Source of the DNA: Puniceicoccaceae bacterium
Lineage (GTDB): Bacteria; Verrucomicrobiota; Verrucomicrobiia; Opitutales; Coraliomargaritaceae
Assembly: GCA_011522825.1 (NCBI GenBank)
Contig: WTIG01000174.1
Span: 1-5,853, forward strand
Reading direction: 5' to 3'
DNA: 5,853 bases
In this document: piece by piece, positions 1-5,853 of the stretch
Layout: the number at the start of each line of letters is the position of its first letter
Numbering within the stretch: position 1 is the stretch's first letter
Position numbers and translations under genes: made by a program
Notes under the pieces: model-generated
Told to the model about the DNA's origin: nothing
What the model saw: the letters and a program-made list of their open reading frames with translations, nothing else
The model's database searches: none

Positions 1-465
1 CATGAAATGCGATTGCTTAAAGCCAGAAAAGAGAAGAGCTTAAAAGAGCTTAATGGCTTCTACCAAGAAACGTATAAGCAATTAAATAAATCTGACTGGA
101 AATACCTTAAACAACTTCCTAAGTTTATCTATGAACATTCACTAGACACCCTATTCGTTCATGGTGGATTTTGCCCAAATGAACCTTGGCATTCTCAAGA
201 TCTAGAGACGATCACAACGGTACAGGTAATAACAAAAAACGGATTGCCAGAAAAGCGTACTTATGGATCTAAATCCAAACCTTGGGCCAACTATTGGGAA
301 GAAGACACCTATGTTGTCTATGGGCACACTCCAAGAATGAGAATTTTCAAAAAAAGAAATACCCTCTGTATCGACACAGGCTGCGTCTATGGGGGAAGAC
401 TCACCGCCTACTCAGTCGAAGAAGACAGACTCATTTCTGTTAAGGCAAAGCGTGCTTACTGCTAA
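1..465 (+). CDS. Metallophosphoesterase, PPP (serine/threonine phosphatase / Ap4A hydrolase-like) family, 3' part
   Basis: This is the C-terminal part of a calcineurin-like phosphoesterase. The frame is open to the first base, and the first two codons read His-Glu, which fits the end of the GNHE metal-binding motif, so the true start and the GDxHG and GDxxDRG motifs lie upstream. Counting from the Met codon at 7, later family motifs are present: VHGGF at residues 51-55 (about 157-171), YGHTP at 105-109 (319-333) and a following DTGCVYGG at 123-130. The two histidines would ligate the dimetal centre. Members hydrolyse phosphomonoesters on proteins or dinucleoside polyphosphates such as Ap4A; the substrate cannot be decided from this fragment. 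The protein has no visible membrane segment in this part and is probably cytosolic. Its TAA stop (463-465) overlaps the cysI stop on the other strand. The Met at 7 is an internal codon, not the start. Confidence 0.85.
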   Translation, partial: HEMRLLKARKEKSLKELNGFYQETYKQLNKSDWKYLKQLPKFIYEHSLDTLFVHGGFCPNEPWHSQDLETITTVQVITKNGLPEKRTYGSKSKPWANYWEEDTYVVYGHTPRMRIFKKRNTLCIDTGCVYGGRLTAYSVEEDRLISVKAKRAYC

Positions 466-2204
466 ACGTTTTCTTGGTATTGAATATCTTTTAAATCACT
501 ATGGAAGGCATTGCCATCGTTCGTGGCATTCACATAACCAGCACGAATAGTAAAGTCTCCAAAGCGTTCATTGCTTTCACGATTTTTAGCGAAATCAATA
601 AAGATAGGTTTTAAACATTCAATGATCTGATCGTGGGTCACTGAATTCTTATATAATTTGTTTAATCGTTCCCCATCGAAACCAGCTCCGAGGTATAAAT
701 TATATTTGCCAGGTACCTTACCCACTAAACCAATCTCACCTAGATATGGACGACCACAACCATTTGGACAGCCAGTAGAACGAATAACGATTGGCTCATT
801 AAATAAACCCAGTTCCTCAAGCAATCCTTCAATATCCGATACCAAAGTTGGTAGATAGCGTTCTGATTCAGCAAGTGCTAAACCGCAAGTAGGCAGTGCC
901 ACACAGGCGATCTGATTTTTCCGAATGCCTGAAAATTTTTCATAACCATCTAGCCCGTATTCCTCGATTAGAGCTTGTATGGTCGCTTTATCTTCATCTG
1001 CGATTTTACCAATGATGACATTCTGGTTAGCGGTTAGACGAAAATCCCCTTTATGGATTTTAGCTATTTCCTTGAGGCCTGTCTTAATCTTTAGCTTGTC
1101 GTTATCTAAAACACGTCCCCCTTCGATATAAAGACCGACATTCCAAAAGCCTTCATAATCTTGAACCCAACCATAACGGTCACCGTTACTTTCGAATTTA
1201 TATGCTTTCGGGGCTTCTAAACTGTATCCTAATCGTTTTTCTAATTCTTCTAAAATCGAATCTTTTCCACGATCTTCCACCGTGTATTTAAAACGAGCAT
1301 GTGCACGATTTGAGCGATCGCCAAAATCTCTTTGTATTGAAACTATTTTCTCTGAGACATCGACGACTTGGTCAGGCTTACAAAAAGCTATCACATCAGC
1401 TAAACGAGGAAAAGTCTCTTCATTGCCATGAGTCATGCCCATACCACCGCCTACGGTGACATTAAAGCCCAACAATTGATTGTCTTCAATGATTGCAATA
1501 AAGCCTAAGCAATGTGCGAATACATCGACATCATTATGGGGCGGTATAGCAAATGCTATTTTAAATTTTCTTGGCAGATATGTTTTTCCATAGAGAGGCT
1601 CTATTTCAGAATCTCCATGAGATACCACTTTTTCGCCATCCAACCATATTTCTGCATAGGCTGAGGTTCTAGGCTTTAAATGTGTATCCACGGCCTCAGC
1701 AATTGCTTGCACGTCTTCAAATACCCTACTTTCAGGAGGATTTGGATTACACATAACATTTCGGTTTACATCACCACAGGCCGCTAATGTCGTTAACAAT
1801 GCATCATTCACTGTGCGAATAGTATTTTTTAAATTACTTTTCAAGATACCGTGAAGCTGGAGTGCTTGGCGTGTAGTGATCTTCAGTGTATCAAATTCAC
1901 AATAATTAGCTAAGTCGTTTACTGCGATCCACTGCTCTGGCGTACAAATACCACCAGGCAAACAGATACGGGCCATAAAAGTATAAGCTTTATCCAGTTT
2001 CTTTCGTCTTCTTTCCGCACGGTTGTCTCGATTATCTTGCTGATATATACCGTGAAATTTTGTTAATTGCTGGTCATCTGCTGACATAGAACCTGTCAGT
2101 GAGTCGGACAATCCTTCGAGAATAGTTCCACGAAGAAACTCACTCGCCGATTTTATCGACTCATTTTTATGCAATTTTTCCGGTGATTGACTGTCTGATA
2201 TCAT
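462..2204 (-). CDS. cysI: Sulfite reductase [NADPH] hemoprotein beta-component
   Basis: CysI is the catalytic subunit of assimilatory sulfite reductase; it reduces sulfite to sulfide with six electrons from CysJ. The 580-aa protein is close to the usual length (about 570 in E. coli). It has two sulfite/nitrite reductase repeats. The cluster and sirohaem ligands are Cys434, Cys440 (CVALPTC), Cys479 and Cys483 (TGCPNGC). Basic residues expected to bind sulfite are Arg79 (before the LPGG loop), Arg148 (NRNVMC) and Lys213/Lys215 (PRKFK), placed by comparison with the remembered E. coli sequence. The start at 2204 is preferred because the conserved LRGTI...LTG segment begins near residue 24, before the next Met at 40. 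No strong Shine-Dalgarno precedes it; GAG lies about 10 bases upstream. The gene runs away from cysJ and ends tail to tail with the phosphatase gene, sharing bases 462-465. There is no signal peptide, so it is cytosolic. Confidence 0.97.
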   Translation of the reverse strand: MISDSQSPEKLHKNESIKSASEFLRGTILEGLSDSLTGSMSADDQQLTKFHGIYQQDNRDNRAERRRKKLDKAYTFMARICLPGGICTPEQWIAVNDLANYCEFDTLKITTRQALQLHGILKSNLKNTIRTVNDALLTTLAACGDVNRNVMCNPNPPESRVFEDVQAIAEAVDTHLKPRTSAYAEIWLDGEKVVSHGDSEIEPLYGKTYLPRKFKIAFAIPPHNDVDVFAHCLGFIAIIEDNQLLGFNVTVGGGMGMTHGNEETFPRLADVIAFCKPDQVVDVSEKIVSIQRDFGDRSNRAHARFKYTVEDRGKDSILEELEKRLGYSLEAPKAYKFESNGDRYGWVQDYEGFWNVGLYIEGGRVLDNDKLKIKTGLKEIAKIHKGDFRLTANQNVIIGKIADEDKATIQALIEEYGLDGYEKFSGIRKNQIACVALPTCGLALAESERYLPTLVSDIEGLLEELGLFNEPIVIRSTGCPNGCGRPYLGEIGLVGKVPGKYNLYLGAGFDGERLNKLYKNSVTHDQIIECLKPIFIDFAKNRESNERFGDFTIRAGYVNATNDGNAFHSDLKDIQYQENV

Positions 2205-2381
2205 AAAAGTTTTGCTCTAGGCTTCTATTTTTTAAACACTTATTTGATGCTACGACTTGACTCTAATTATTTGTTTGTCAGTTAAGAAGTAATAAAATCA
2301 AATCAAAGTAACTAAATTAGCAAGTCATATCACTATAAGATTTAAACAATTTTTTCATTACTAACAGGTTAAAAGTATCAA
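2205..2381. promoter_or_regulatory. Divergent cysI-cysJ promoter region
   Basis: This AT-rich 177-bp gap separates the start codons of two divergent genes and must hold promoters for both. On the plus strand a plausible sigma-70-type pair for cysJ is TTGTTT (2271-2276) and TAAAAT (2293-2298) with a 16-bp spacer. A second -10-like hexamer, TATAAG (2334-2339), has no good partner. TTGACT at 2257-2262 resembles a -35 box but lacks a -10 at the right distance. I found no convincing cysI promoter on the minus strand by eye. No clear long palindrome, riboswitch or small ORF is visible. A LysR-type activator such as CysB or Cbl would be the expected regulator in proteobacteria, but no site can be assigned. 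The gap is certain; the elements are tentative. Confidence 0.5.
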
Positions 2382-4145
2382 ATGTCCAACAATTTTCCAA
2401 AGAACACACCTTTAAGTTCATCTGTTTCAGAAAAACTAGCCTCTCTCTTTTCTGAAATGCAAGCCGATGAAATAAACTGGTTGCGAGAGCATTTGAATGC
2501 ACTAGCGCAGAAAGCAGCCGATAAAGCCTCTGAGTTGTTGATCTTATATGGAACAGAATCAGGTAATGCCGAATCCTTAGCTGAACAAACACTAGAAAAA
2601 GCCAATAAATTAGGATTCAAAGCCAAGATTAGCAACATGGCTGAGATTTCATTAGCCACGCTTAAAAAAGCAGACAACCTCCTAGTCATCGTAAGTACTT
2701 GGGGTGAAGGCGATCCACCAGAAACCGCAGCGGACTTTTATGAAGCCTTCATGGCTGATTCAGCCCCTAAGCTTGACTCAATCAATTATTCAGTACTCGC
2801 CCTAGGTGATACCAGCTACGAACATTTTTGTAAGATCGGAAAAGATTTTGATGCTCGCTTAGAAAGCCTCGGGGGTAATCGCCTTTTTGAGAGAAAAGAC
2901 TGTGATGTAGATTTTGATGATGATTTTGCCGAATGGTCTGATGGAGCACTTAAGGCTTTTTCCAGTGTTCTAACGCTTGATTCAAATAATAGTAGCGTGA
3001 GCAAAACGACCAAAACTGCGGTCAAATATTCAAGAAAAAATCCCTGCCAATCAGAATTGTCCGAACGTATTAACCTAAATGGTACGGGATCTGCGAAGGA
3101 AACCATGCATTTGGAATTTGATTTAAGTGGTACGGGCCTAACTTATGAGGCTGGTGATTCATTAGCAGTTCAGCCAAAAAACTCCGATGAACTCGTGAGT
3201 ACTCTATTAGAAACCACTCAGTTTGACCCAAGCACCTCGGTATCCATCAAAGATGAAACATATAGTTTAGGTGAGGCGCTCAAATCTGTACTGGATATCA
3301 CAACGCTATCCGTTCCCTTTTTAACACGATACAATGCTATTGCGAATAACCAAGCTCTGGCAGGCCTTCTAGACGATGAAGACAAATCAAACATTCAAAA
3401 CTACATCAATGGAAGAGACTTGATTGATGTATTAATTGATTACCCAGCTAAAGAACTAACCGCCCAATCACTAGTTGATTTATTGAGGAAATTACCACCC
3501 CGCTTGTATTCGATTGCTTCGAGCCAAAAAGCCAACCCAGATTCTGTTCATCTAACCGTTGCAGTGGTACGTTATGAAACACATGGAAGAGAACGTGAGG
3601 GAGTCTGTTCCACATTTTTAGCCAATCGCTTGGATTTAGATACGACAGCAGACGTGTTCGTAACACCGAATAAAAATTTCAAACTCCCTGAAAATACAGA
3701 TGCACCGATTATCATGGTAGGACCAGGTACTGGAATTGCACCGTTCAGAGCTTTCATGCAAGAGCGAAAAGCCCTCGGCGCTAAGGGGAAAAATTGGCTA
3801 TTCTTTGGTGATCAACACTTCATAACTGACTTCCTTTATCAAGCTGAATGGCAGGCTTACCAAAAAGAAGGCTTGCTCAACAAAATTGATTTAGCGTTTT
3901 CTCGTGACCAAAAAGAAAAAGTTTATGTACAAGACAAGATGCTAGCCAATGCCAGCGAGTTATATGCATGGCTCGAATCTGGGGCTTACTTCTACGTCTG
4001 TGGTGATGCCAGTCGCATGGCCCATGATGTGGATAAAGCCTTGCACCAAATTGTCCAAGAGCAAGCAGGCCTTTCGGAAGAAGCAGCAGCTGAATACATC
4101 AAAAAGATGAAGTCAGAGAAACGTTACCTAAGAGACGTTTACTAA
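2382..4145 (+). CDS. cysJ: Sulfite reductase [NADPH] flavoprotein alpha-component
   Basis: CysJ passes electrons from NADPH through FAD and FMN to the CysI haemoprotein in the cytosol. The 587-aa length matches the family (599 in E. coli). An N-terminal helical segment (about 13-45) resembles the part of CysJ used for subunit association. A flavodoxin domain follows (about 52-195), with FMN-binding loops YGTESGNAE (56-64), STWGEGDPP (105-113) and LGDTSYEHFC (141-150). A low-complexity Ser/Asn/Thr/Lys linker (about 200-215) leads to the ferredoxin-reductase part, with FAD motifs RLYS (374-377) and GVCS (407-410). NADPH motifs are GPGTGIAPFR (447-456), SR (507-508) and YVCGD (538-542). The C-terminus RYLRDVY ends in the aromatic residue typical of the family, so the protein is complete. 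The start is the first ATG of the frame, and only a weak AGG lies 13 bases upstream. It is transcribed divergently from cysI and convergently with the next gene. Confidence 0.97.
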   Translation: MSNNFPKNTPLSSSVSEKLASLFSEMQADEINWLREHLNALAQKAADKASELLILYGTESGNAESLAEQTLEKANKLGFKAKISNMAEISLATLKKADNLLVIVSTWGEGDPPETAADFYEAFMADSAPKLDSINYSVLALGDTSYEHFCKIGKDFDARLESLGGNRLFERKDCDVDFDDDFAEWSDGALKAFSSVLTLDSNNSSVSKTTKTAVKYSRKNPCQSELSERINLNGTGSAKETMHLEFDLSGTGLTYEAGDSLAVQPKNSDELVSTLLETTQFDPSTSVSIKDETYSLGEALKSVLDITTLSVPFLTRYNAIANNQALAGLLDDEDKSNIQNYINGRDLIDVLIDYPAKELTAQSLVDLLRKLPPRLYSIASSQKANPDSVHLTVAVVRYETHGREREGVCSTFLANRLDLDTTADVFVTPNKNFKLPENTDAPIIMVGPGTGIAPFRAFMQERKALGAKGKNWLFFGDQHFITDFLYQAEWQAYQKEGLLNKIDLAFSRDQKEKVYVQDKMLANASELYAWLESGAYFYVCGDASRMAHDVDKALHQIVQEQAGLSEEAAAEYIKKMKSEKRYLRDVY

Positions 4146-4170
4146 ACGAACCGTAATAAATACACGTTTA
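4136..4170. repeat. Short inverted repeats at the cysJ / 464-aa gene convergent junction
   Basis: The end of cysJ and the 22-bp gap after it carry several copies of one hexamer in both orientations: CGTTTA (4136-4141), TAAACG (4143-4148) and CGTTTA (4165-4170). The first two form a 13-bp palindrome around a central C; the second and third form 6-bp arms with a 16-base loop, and each arm contains the stop codon of one of the two genes. A weak bidirectional terminator is possible, but the stem is AT-rich and short and no T-tract follows on either strand. Chance is a serious alternative. Confidence 0.3.
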
Positions 4171-5562
4171 AGAACGTTTTGAAAACTGTCGCTCGATTAT
4201 TTTAAGTGCTTCTTGTGGGACCCAGTTTTTCCAATCTGCGTCTTTATCGATAATTTGCTTCATAACTGCACGACTTGTTTTCGCTAGCAATGTCGGGTCA
4301 CCTGTACCGACTGGGCAAATCCGCTTGTTGTCTTTCAAATGGCGATAAAACAGTTCCCAACTTTCAGGTGCTTTAAAATTATCCGCAGTCACTAATTCGC
4401 CACTTTTCAAATTATGCCAAGGGTACACATAAAGGTTTACTTTATTTTTGAATAATCGACCAAAGGATTCAAGCATCCCACCCTCTAAATCTTGAGACCA
4501 TTTTTCTTTAAATAATTCATTCAATAAACCAATACTCAGAACAATGGCGATTGGTTGAGTTGTGCAATGACTCAAATAGGTAGTCAAGCGATGAAATTCA
4601 GCACTTCTAGAGATTAAAACCGTCTTTCCAAGGGCCTGAATGGCGTCGGCCCTATCCAGAAAATCACCATGATCCAAGCAACCATCACGCAATAGATTAT
4701 TGGTACTGATTTCACAAATTTCAACAAGGTCTTCAGAAAGTTCTTTGGATAATTCAGTCTGAAAAACCCGCTTCGATTGAGCTAACATATCAAGGTGTAA
4801 TTTTAATATCGGATTGAAGCTACCTCTGAGTAAAAGTATCGGCTTTTTATATAAAATACCCATTGGCTGAACGACCTCACCGTTAGTGTCAAAAACAGTC
4901 GCTTCAGTTAGACCTGATTGTACAAGTTGCAAAGCACAGAGGCGATTATCCACATATTTAAAGCCCTCTTCTTCAAAACGGAGTAAATCAATTTCAACTC
5001 TAGTTGAATTTAATCCATCGACCAAAGATTCAACAAATAATTTCAAATCATCCCTATATTTAAAGGCCGCATAAATTAAATTAACCCCGATGATGCCGAG
5101 AGCTTCCATTTGATCTCTGTTATCTTTATCGAGCAAGCGAACATGAATACGGATTTCACACGGTTTGTCATTTGGCTTTAATTGATATCGAATACCTAAC
5201 CACCCATAACATTCTCCATCATCTTTGTAGCCTCTTGCTCGTACTGTATTACAAAATGCAAAAAAAGTGGTTTTTTCTCCCATCGTTTTAGCGAGCCTTT
5301 CCACTAAAAGATCATACTCATATTCAAGCATGGACTGTAGACGATCTTGAGAAACGTATCGCTGTGTCTTTCCATAGAGGGCATCACTCATGATCATGTC
5401 ATAAGCCGAAATGGTTTTGGCAACCGTACCCGCAGAAGCCGAAACTCTAAAAAACCAATTAGCCGTCTCTTGACCAGCTCCAATTTCAGCAAAAACTCCG
5501 TATATGCTTGGATCTAAGTTTATTTCTAAGGCTTTGTCGTAAACAGATTGTCTTTTTTTCAT
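4168..5562 (-). CDS. Conserved protein of the family misnamed 'TonB-dependent receptor' / 'nicotinate-nucleotide adenylyltransferase'; function unknown
   Basis: The 464-aa protein belongs to a conserved but, to my knowledge, uncharacterised family. I recognise the N-terminal block IYGVFAEIGAGQETANWFF (20-38), the following AGTVAKTISAYDMIMSDALYG (44-64) and the block GGMLESFGRLFKN with LYVYPW (361-382). There is no signal peptide, plug domain or beta-barrel pattern, so it is not an outer-membrane receptor. Residues 247-257 (bases 4792-4824) read GSFNPILKLHL. This resembles the GxFxPxHxGH loop of NadD-type nucleotidyltransferases, but the first His is Leu and the Gly is Leu, and I see no ISSTxxR motif later. 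An adenylyltransferase activity is therefore doubtful. A charged tail after about residue 410 may be extra compared with relatives. The start at 5562 gives the conserved N-terminus; it sits in A-rich sequence with no Shine-Dalgarno, and an A7 run follows the ATG. It is probably cytosolic and probably monocistronic. Confidence 0.8.
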   Translation of the reverse strand: MKKRQSVYDKALEINLDPSIYGVFAEIGAGQETANWFFRVSASAGTVAKTISAYDMIMSDALYGKTQRYVSQDRLQSMLEYEYDLLVERLAKTMGEKTTFFAFCNTVRARGYKDDGECYGWLGIRYQLKPNDKPCEIRIHVRLLDKDNRDQMEALGIIGVNLIYAAFKYRDDLKLFVESLVDGLNSTRVEIDLLRFEEEGFKYVDNRLCALQLVQSGLTEATVFDTNGEVVQPMGILYKKPILLLRGSFNPILKLHLDMLAQSKRVFQTELSKELSEDLVEICEISTNNLLRDGCLDHGDFLDRADAIQALGKTVLISRSAEFHRLTTYLSHCTTQPIAIVLSIGLLNELFKEKWSQDLEGGMLESFGRLFKNKVNLYVYPWHNLKSGELVTADNFKAPESWELFYRHLKDNKRICPVGTGDPTLLAKTSRAVMKQIIDKDADWKNWVPQEALKIIERQFSKRS

Positions 5563-5590
5563 TTTTTTCTAAATTAACTATACTTTCCCG
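5563..5590. promoter_or_regulatory. Compact divergent promoter with overlapping -10 boxes
   Basis: Only 28 bp separate two divergent start codons. A symmetric core at 5577-5584 reads TATACT on the plus strand (5579-5584) and TATAGT on the minus strand (5582-5577), each one mismatch from TATAAT. On the plus strand the box ends six bases before the ATG at 5591, so a transcript starting at the usual distance would have almost no leader. A weak plus-strand -35 (TTTTCA, 5556-5561) lies 17 bp upstream, inside the start of the opposing gene. The minus-strand box would start RNA around 5570, also with a short leader; its -35 is not convincing. The plus-strand gene could instead be read from a promoter within the 464-aa gene. 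Confidence 0.4.
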
Positions 5591-5853
5591 ATGAATCAAC
5601 GAAAGATTAAACAATGTCTGATGTTAGTAAGCTTGGTATTAGCAGGATTAGTGCCTTTTCAAACAAGCTTAGCTGATACAAAGCACACTTCTCTCTTTCT
5701 AGATAAGACCTATTTTGATTATGATATTTATTGGAGCTTTTTGAAAATAGGCTCTGCTCAATTAAGTTTCCATCAACTTGATCCCAAAAATACTTTTGAG
5801 GAAGCATACGAAATACGATTTAGTGTGAAAAGTAATGAATTAATCAGCGCTAT
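5591..5853 (+). CDS. Exported DUF3108-like protein, 5' part
   Basis: An open frame of 87 full codons runs from the ATG at 5591 off the end of the window. The N-terminus is a typical Sec signal peptide: a basic region (NQRKIKQ, residues 2-8), a hydrophobic core (about 9-23) and a likely cleavage site after Ser-Leu-Ala (26-28). The mature part then has YDIYWSFLKIGSAQLSF (44-60) followed by YEIRFSVKSNELISA (73-87). This pattern, an aromatic strand, a Gly, a second strand and a later strand ending in a Ser-Asn segment, resembles the start of DUF3108 proteins, predicted beta-rich periplasmic or outer-membrane-associated proteins of unknown function. The first ATG is preferred over the in-frame Met at residue 11, which would remove the basic region. 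Cys9 is too early for a lipobox. No Shine-Dalgarno precedes the start. The opposing frame at 5607-5807 is a shadow. Confidence 0.7.
   Translation, partial: MNQRKIKQCLMLVSLVLAGLVPFQTSLADTKHTSLFLDKTYFDYDIYWSFLKIGSAQLSFHQLDPKNTFEEAYEIRFSVKSNELISA

Noticed and set aside
658..858. Plus-strand 66-aa open frame inside cysI
   Set aside because: It lies antisense to the conserved ferredoxin-sulfite-reductase core of cysI, including the cluster cysteines, and has no recognisable domain. It is a shadow frame.
2254..2326. GACTTG (2254-2259) and CAAGTC (2321-2326) as a paired operator in the cysI-cysJ gap
   Set aside because: The arms are only 6 bp and 61 bp apart with little flanking match, which is expected by chance in a gap of this size.
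2317..3757. Several minus-strand open frames (2317-2592, 2378-2689, 2816-3106, 3448-3666, 3572-3757) opposite cysJ
   Set aside because: cysJ is complete with all cofactor motifs over this stretch. The opposing frames overlap one another and show no domain, so they are shadows of its codon pattern.
4119..4180. Rho-independent terminator between cysJ and the 464-aa gene
   Set aside because: Arms such as AAACGT (4119-4124) and ACGTTT (4135-4140) can pair, but the stems are 5-6 bp and AT-rich, and no T-tract follows on either strand. Only the repeat itself is recorded.
4886..5074. Plus-strand 62-aa open frame inside the 464-aa gene
   Set aside because: It is antisense to a conserved coding region and has no recognisable features.
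4168..5562. Outer-membrane TonB-dependent receptor
   Set aside because: Despite the name often given to this family, the protein lacks a signal peptide, a plug domain, a TonB box and alternating beta-barrel strands, and is shorter than typical receptors.
5607..5807. Minus-strand 66-aa open frame near the window end
   Set aside because: The plus strand here encodes a convincing signal peptide and a DUF3108-like segment running off the window, which accounts for the region better.

Overview
This window looks like chromosomal DNA from a Gram-negative bacterium with fairly low GC (about 40% by eye). The Gram-negative assignment rests on three proteins: an Escherichia-type two-component NADPH sulfite reductase, an exported DUF3108-like protein with a Sec signal peptide, and a long conserved protein of a family I remember from several Gram-negative groups. 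I cannot name the taxon. A marine Verrucomicrobiota or gammaproteobacterial lineage would fit, but that is a low-confidence inference. I see no mobile elements, CRISPR arrays, or tRNA or rRNA genes.

Layout: (1) 1-465, plus strand, the 3' end of a PPP-type metallophosphoesterase gene whose start lies before the window. (2) 462-2204, minus strand, cysI, the sirohaem/4Fe-4S subunit of sulfite reductase, whose stop codon overlaps that of the phosphatase gene. (3) 2205-2381, a 177-bp gap between divergent starts that must carry promoters for both sulfite reductase genes. (4) 2382-4145, plus strand, cysJ, the FMN/FAD/NADPH-binding subunit. (5) 4168-5562, minus strand, a 464-aa conserved protein often named 'TonB-dependent receptor' or 'nicotinate-nucleotide adenylyltransferase' in databases. 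It contains a degenerate nucleotidyltransferase-like motif, so neither name should be trusted. (6) 5563-5590, a 28-bp divergent promoter gap. (7) 5591-5853, plus strand, the 5' end of an exported DUF3108-like protein gene that runs off the window.

CysJ and CysI together carry out the six-electron reduction of sulfite to sulfide in assimilatory sulfur metabolism. Electrons pass from NADPH through FAD and FMN in CysJ to the 4Fe-4S cluster and sirohaem in CysI. All cluster cysteines and the expected sulfite-binding basic residues are present, so the enzyme should be active. The flanking genes have no evident link to sulfur metabolism.

The main structural peculiarity is that every gene is on the opposite strand from its neighbour (+ - + - +). 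No two genes here can share an ordinary operon, and cysI and cysJ are head to head instead of co-transcribed as in enterobacteria. None of the four visible start codons has a clear Shine-Dalgarno sequence. I found no wholly new system. The best leads are the degenerate nucleotidyltransferase-like family, the divergent cysI/cysJ arrangement and the compact symmetric promoter at 5577-5584.
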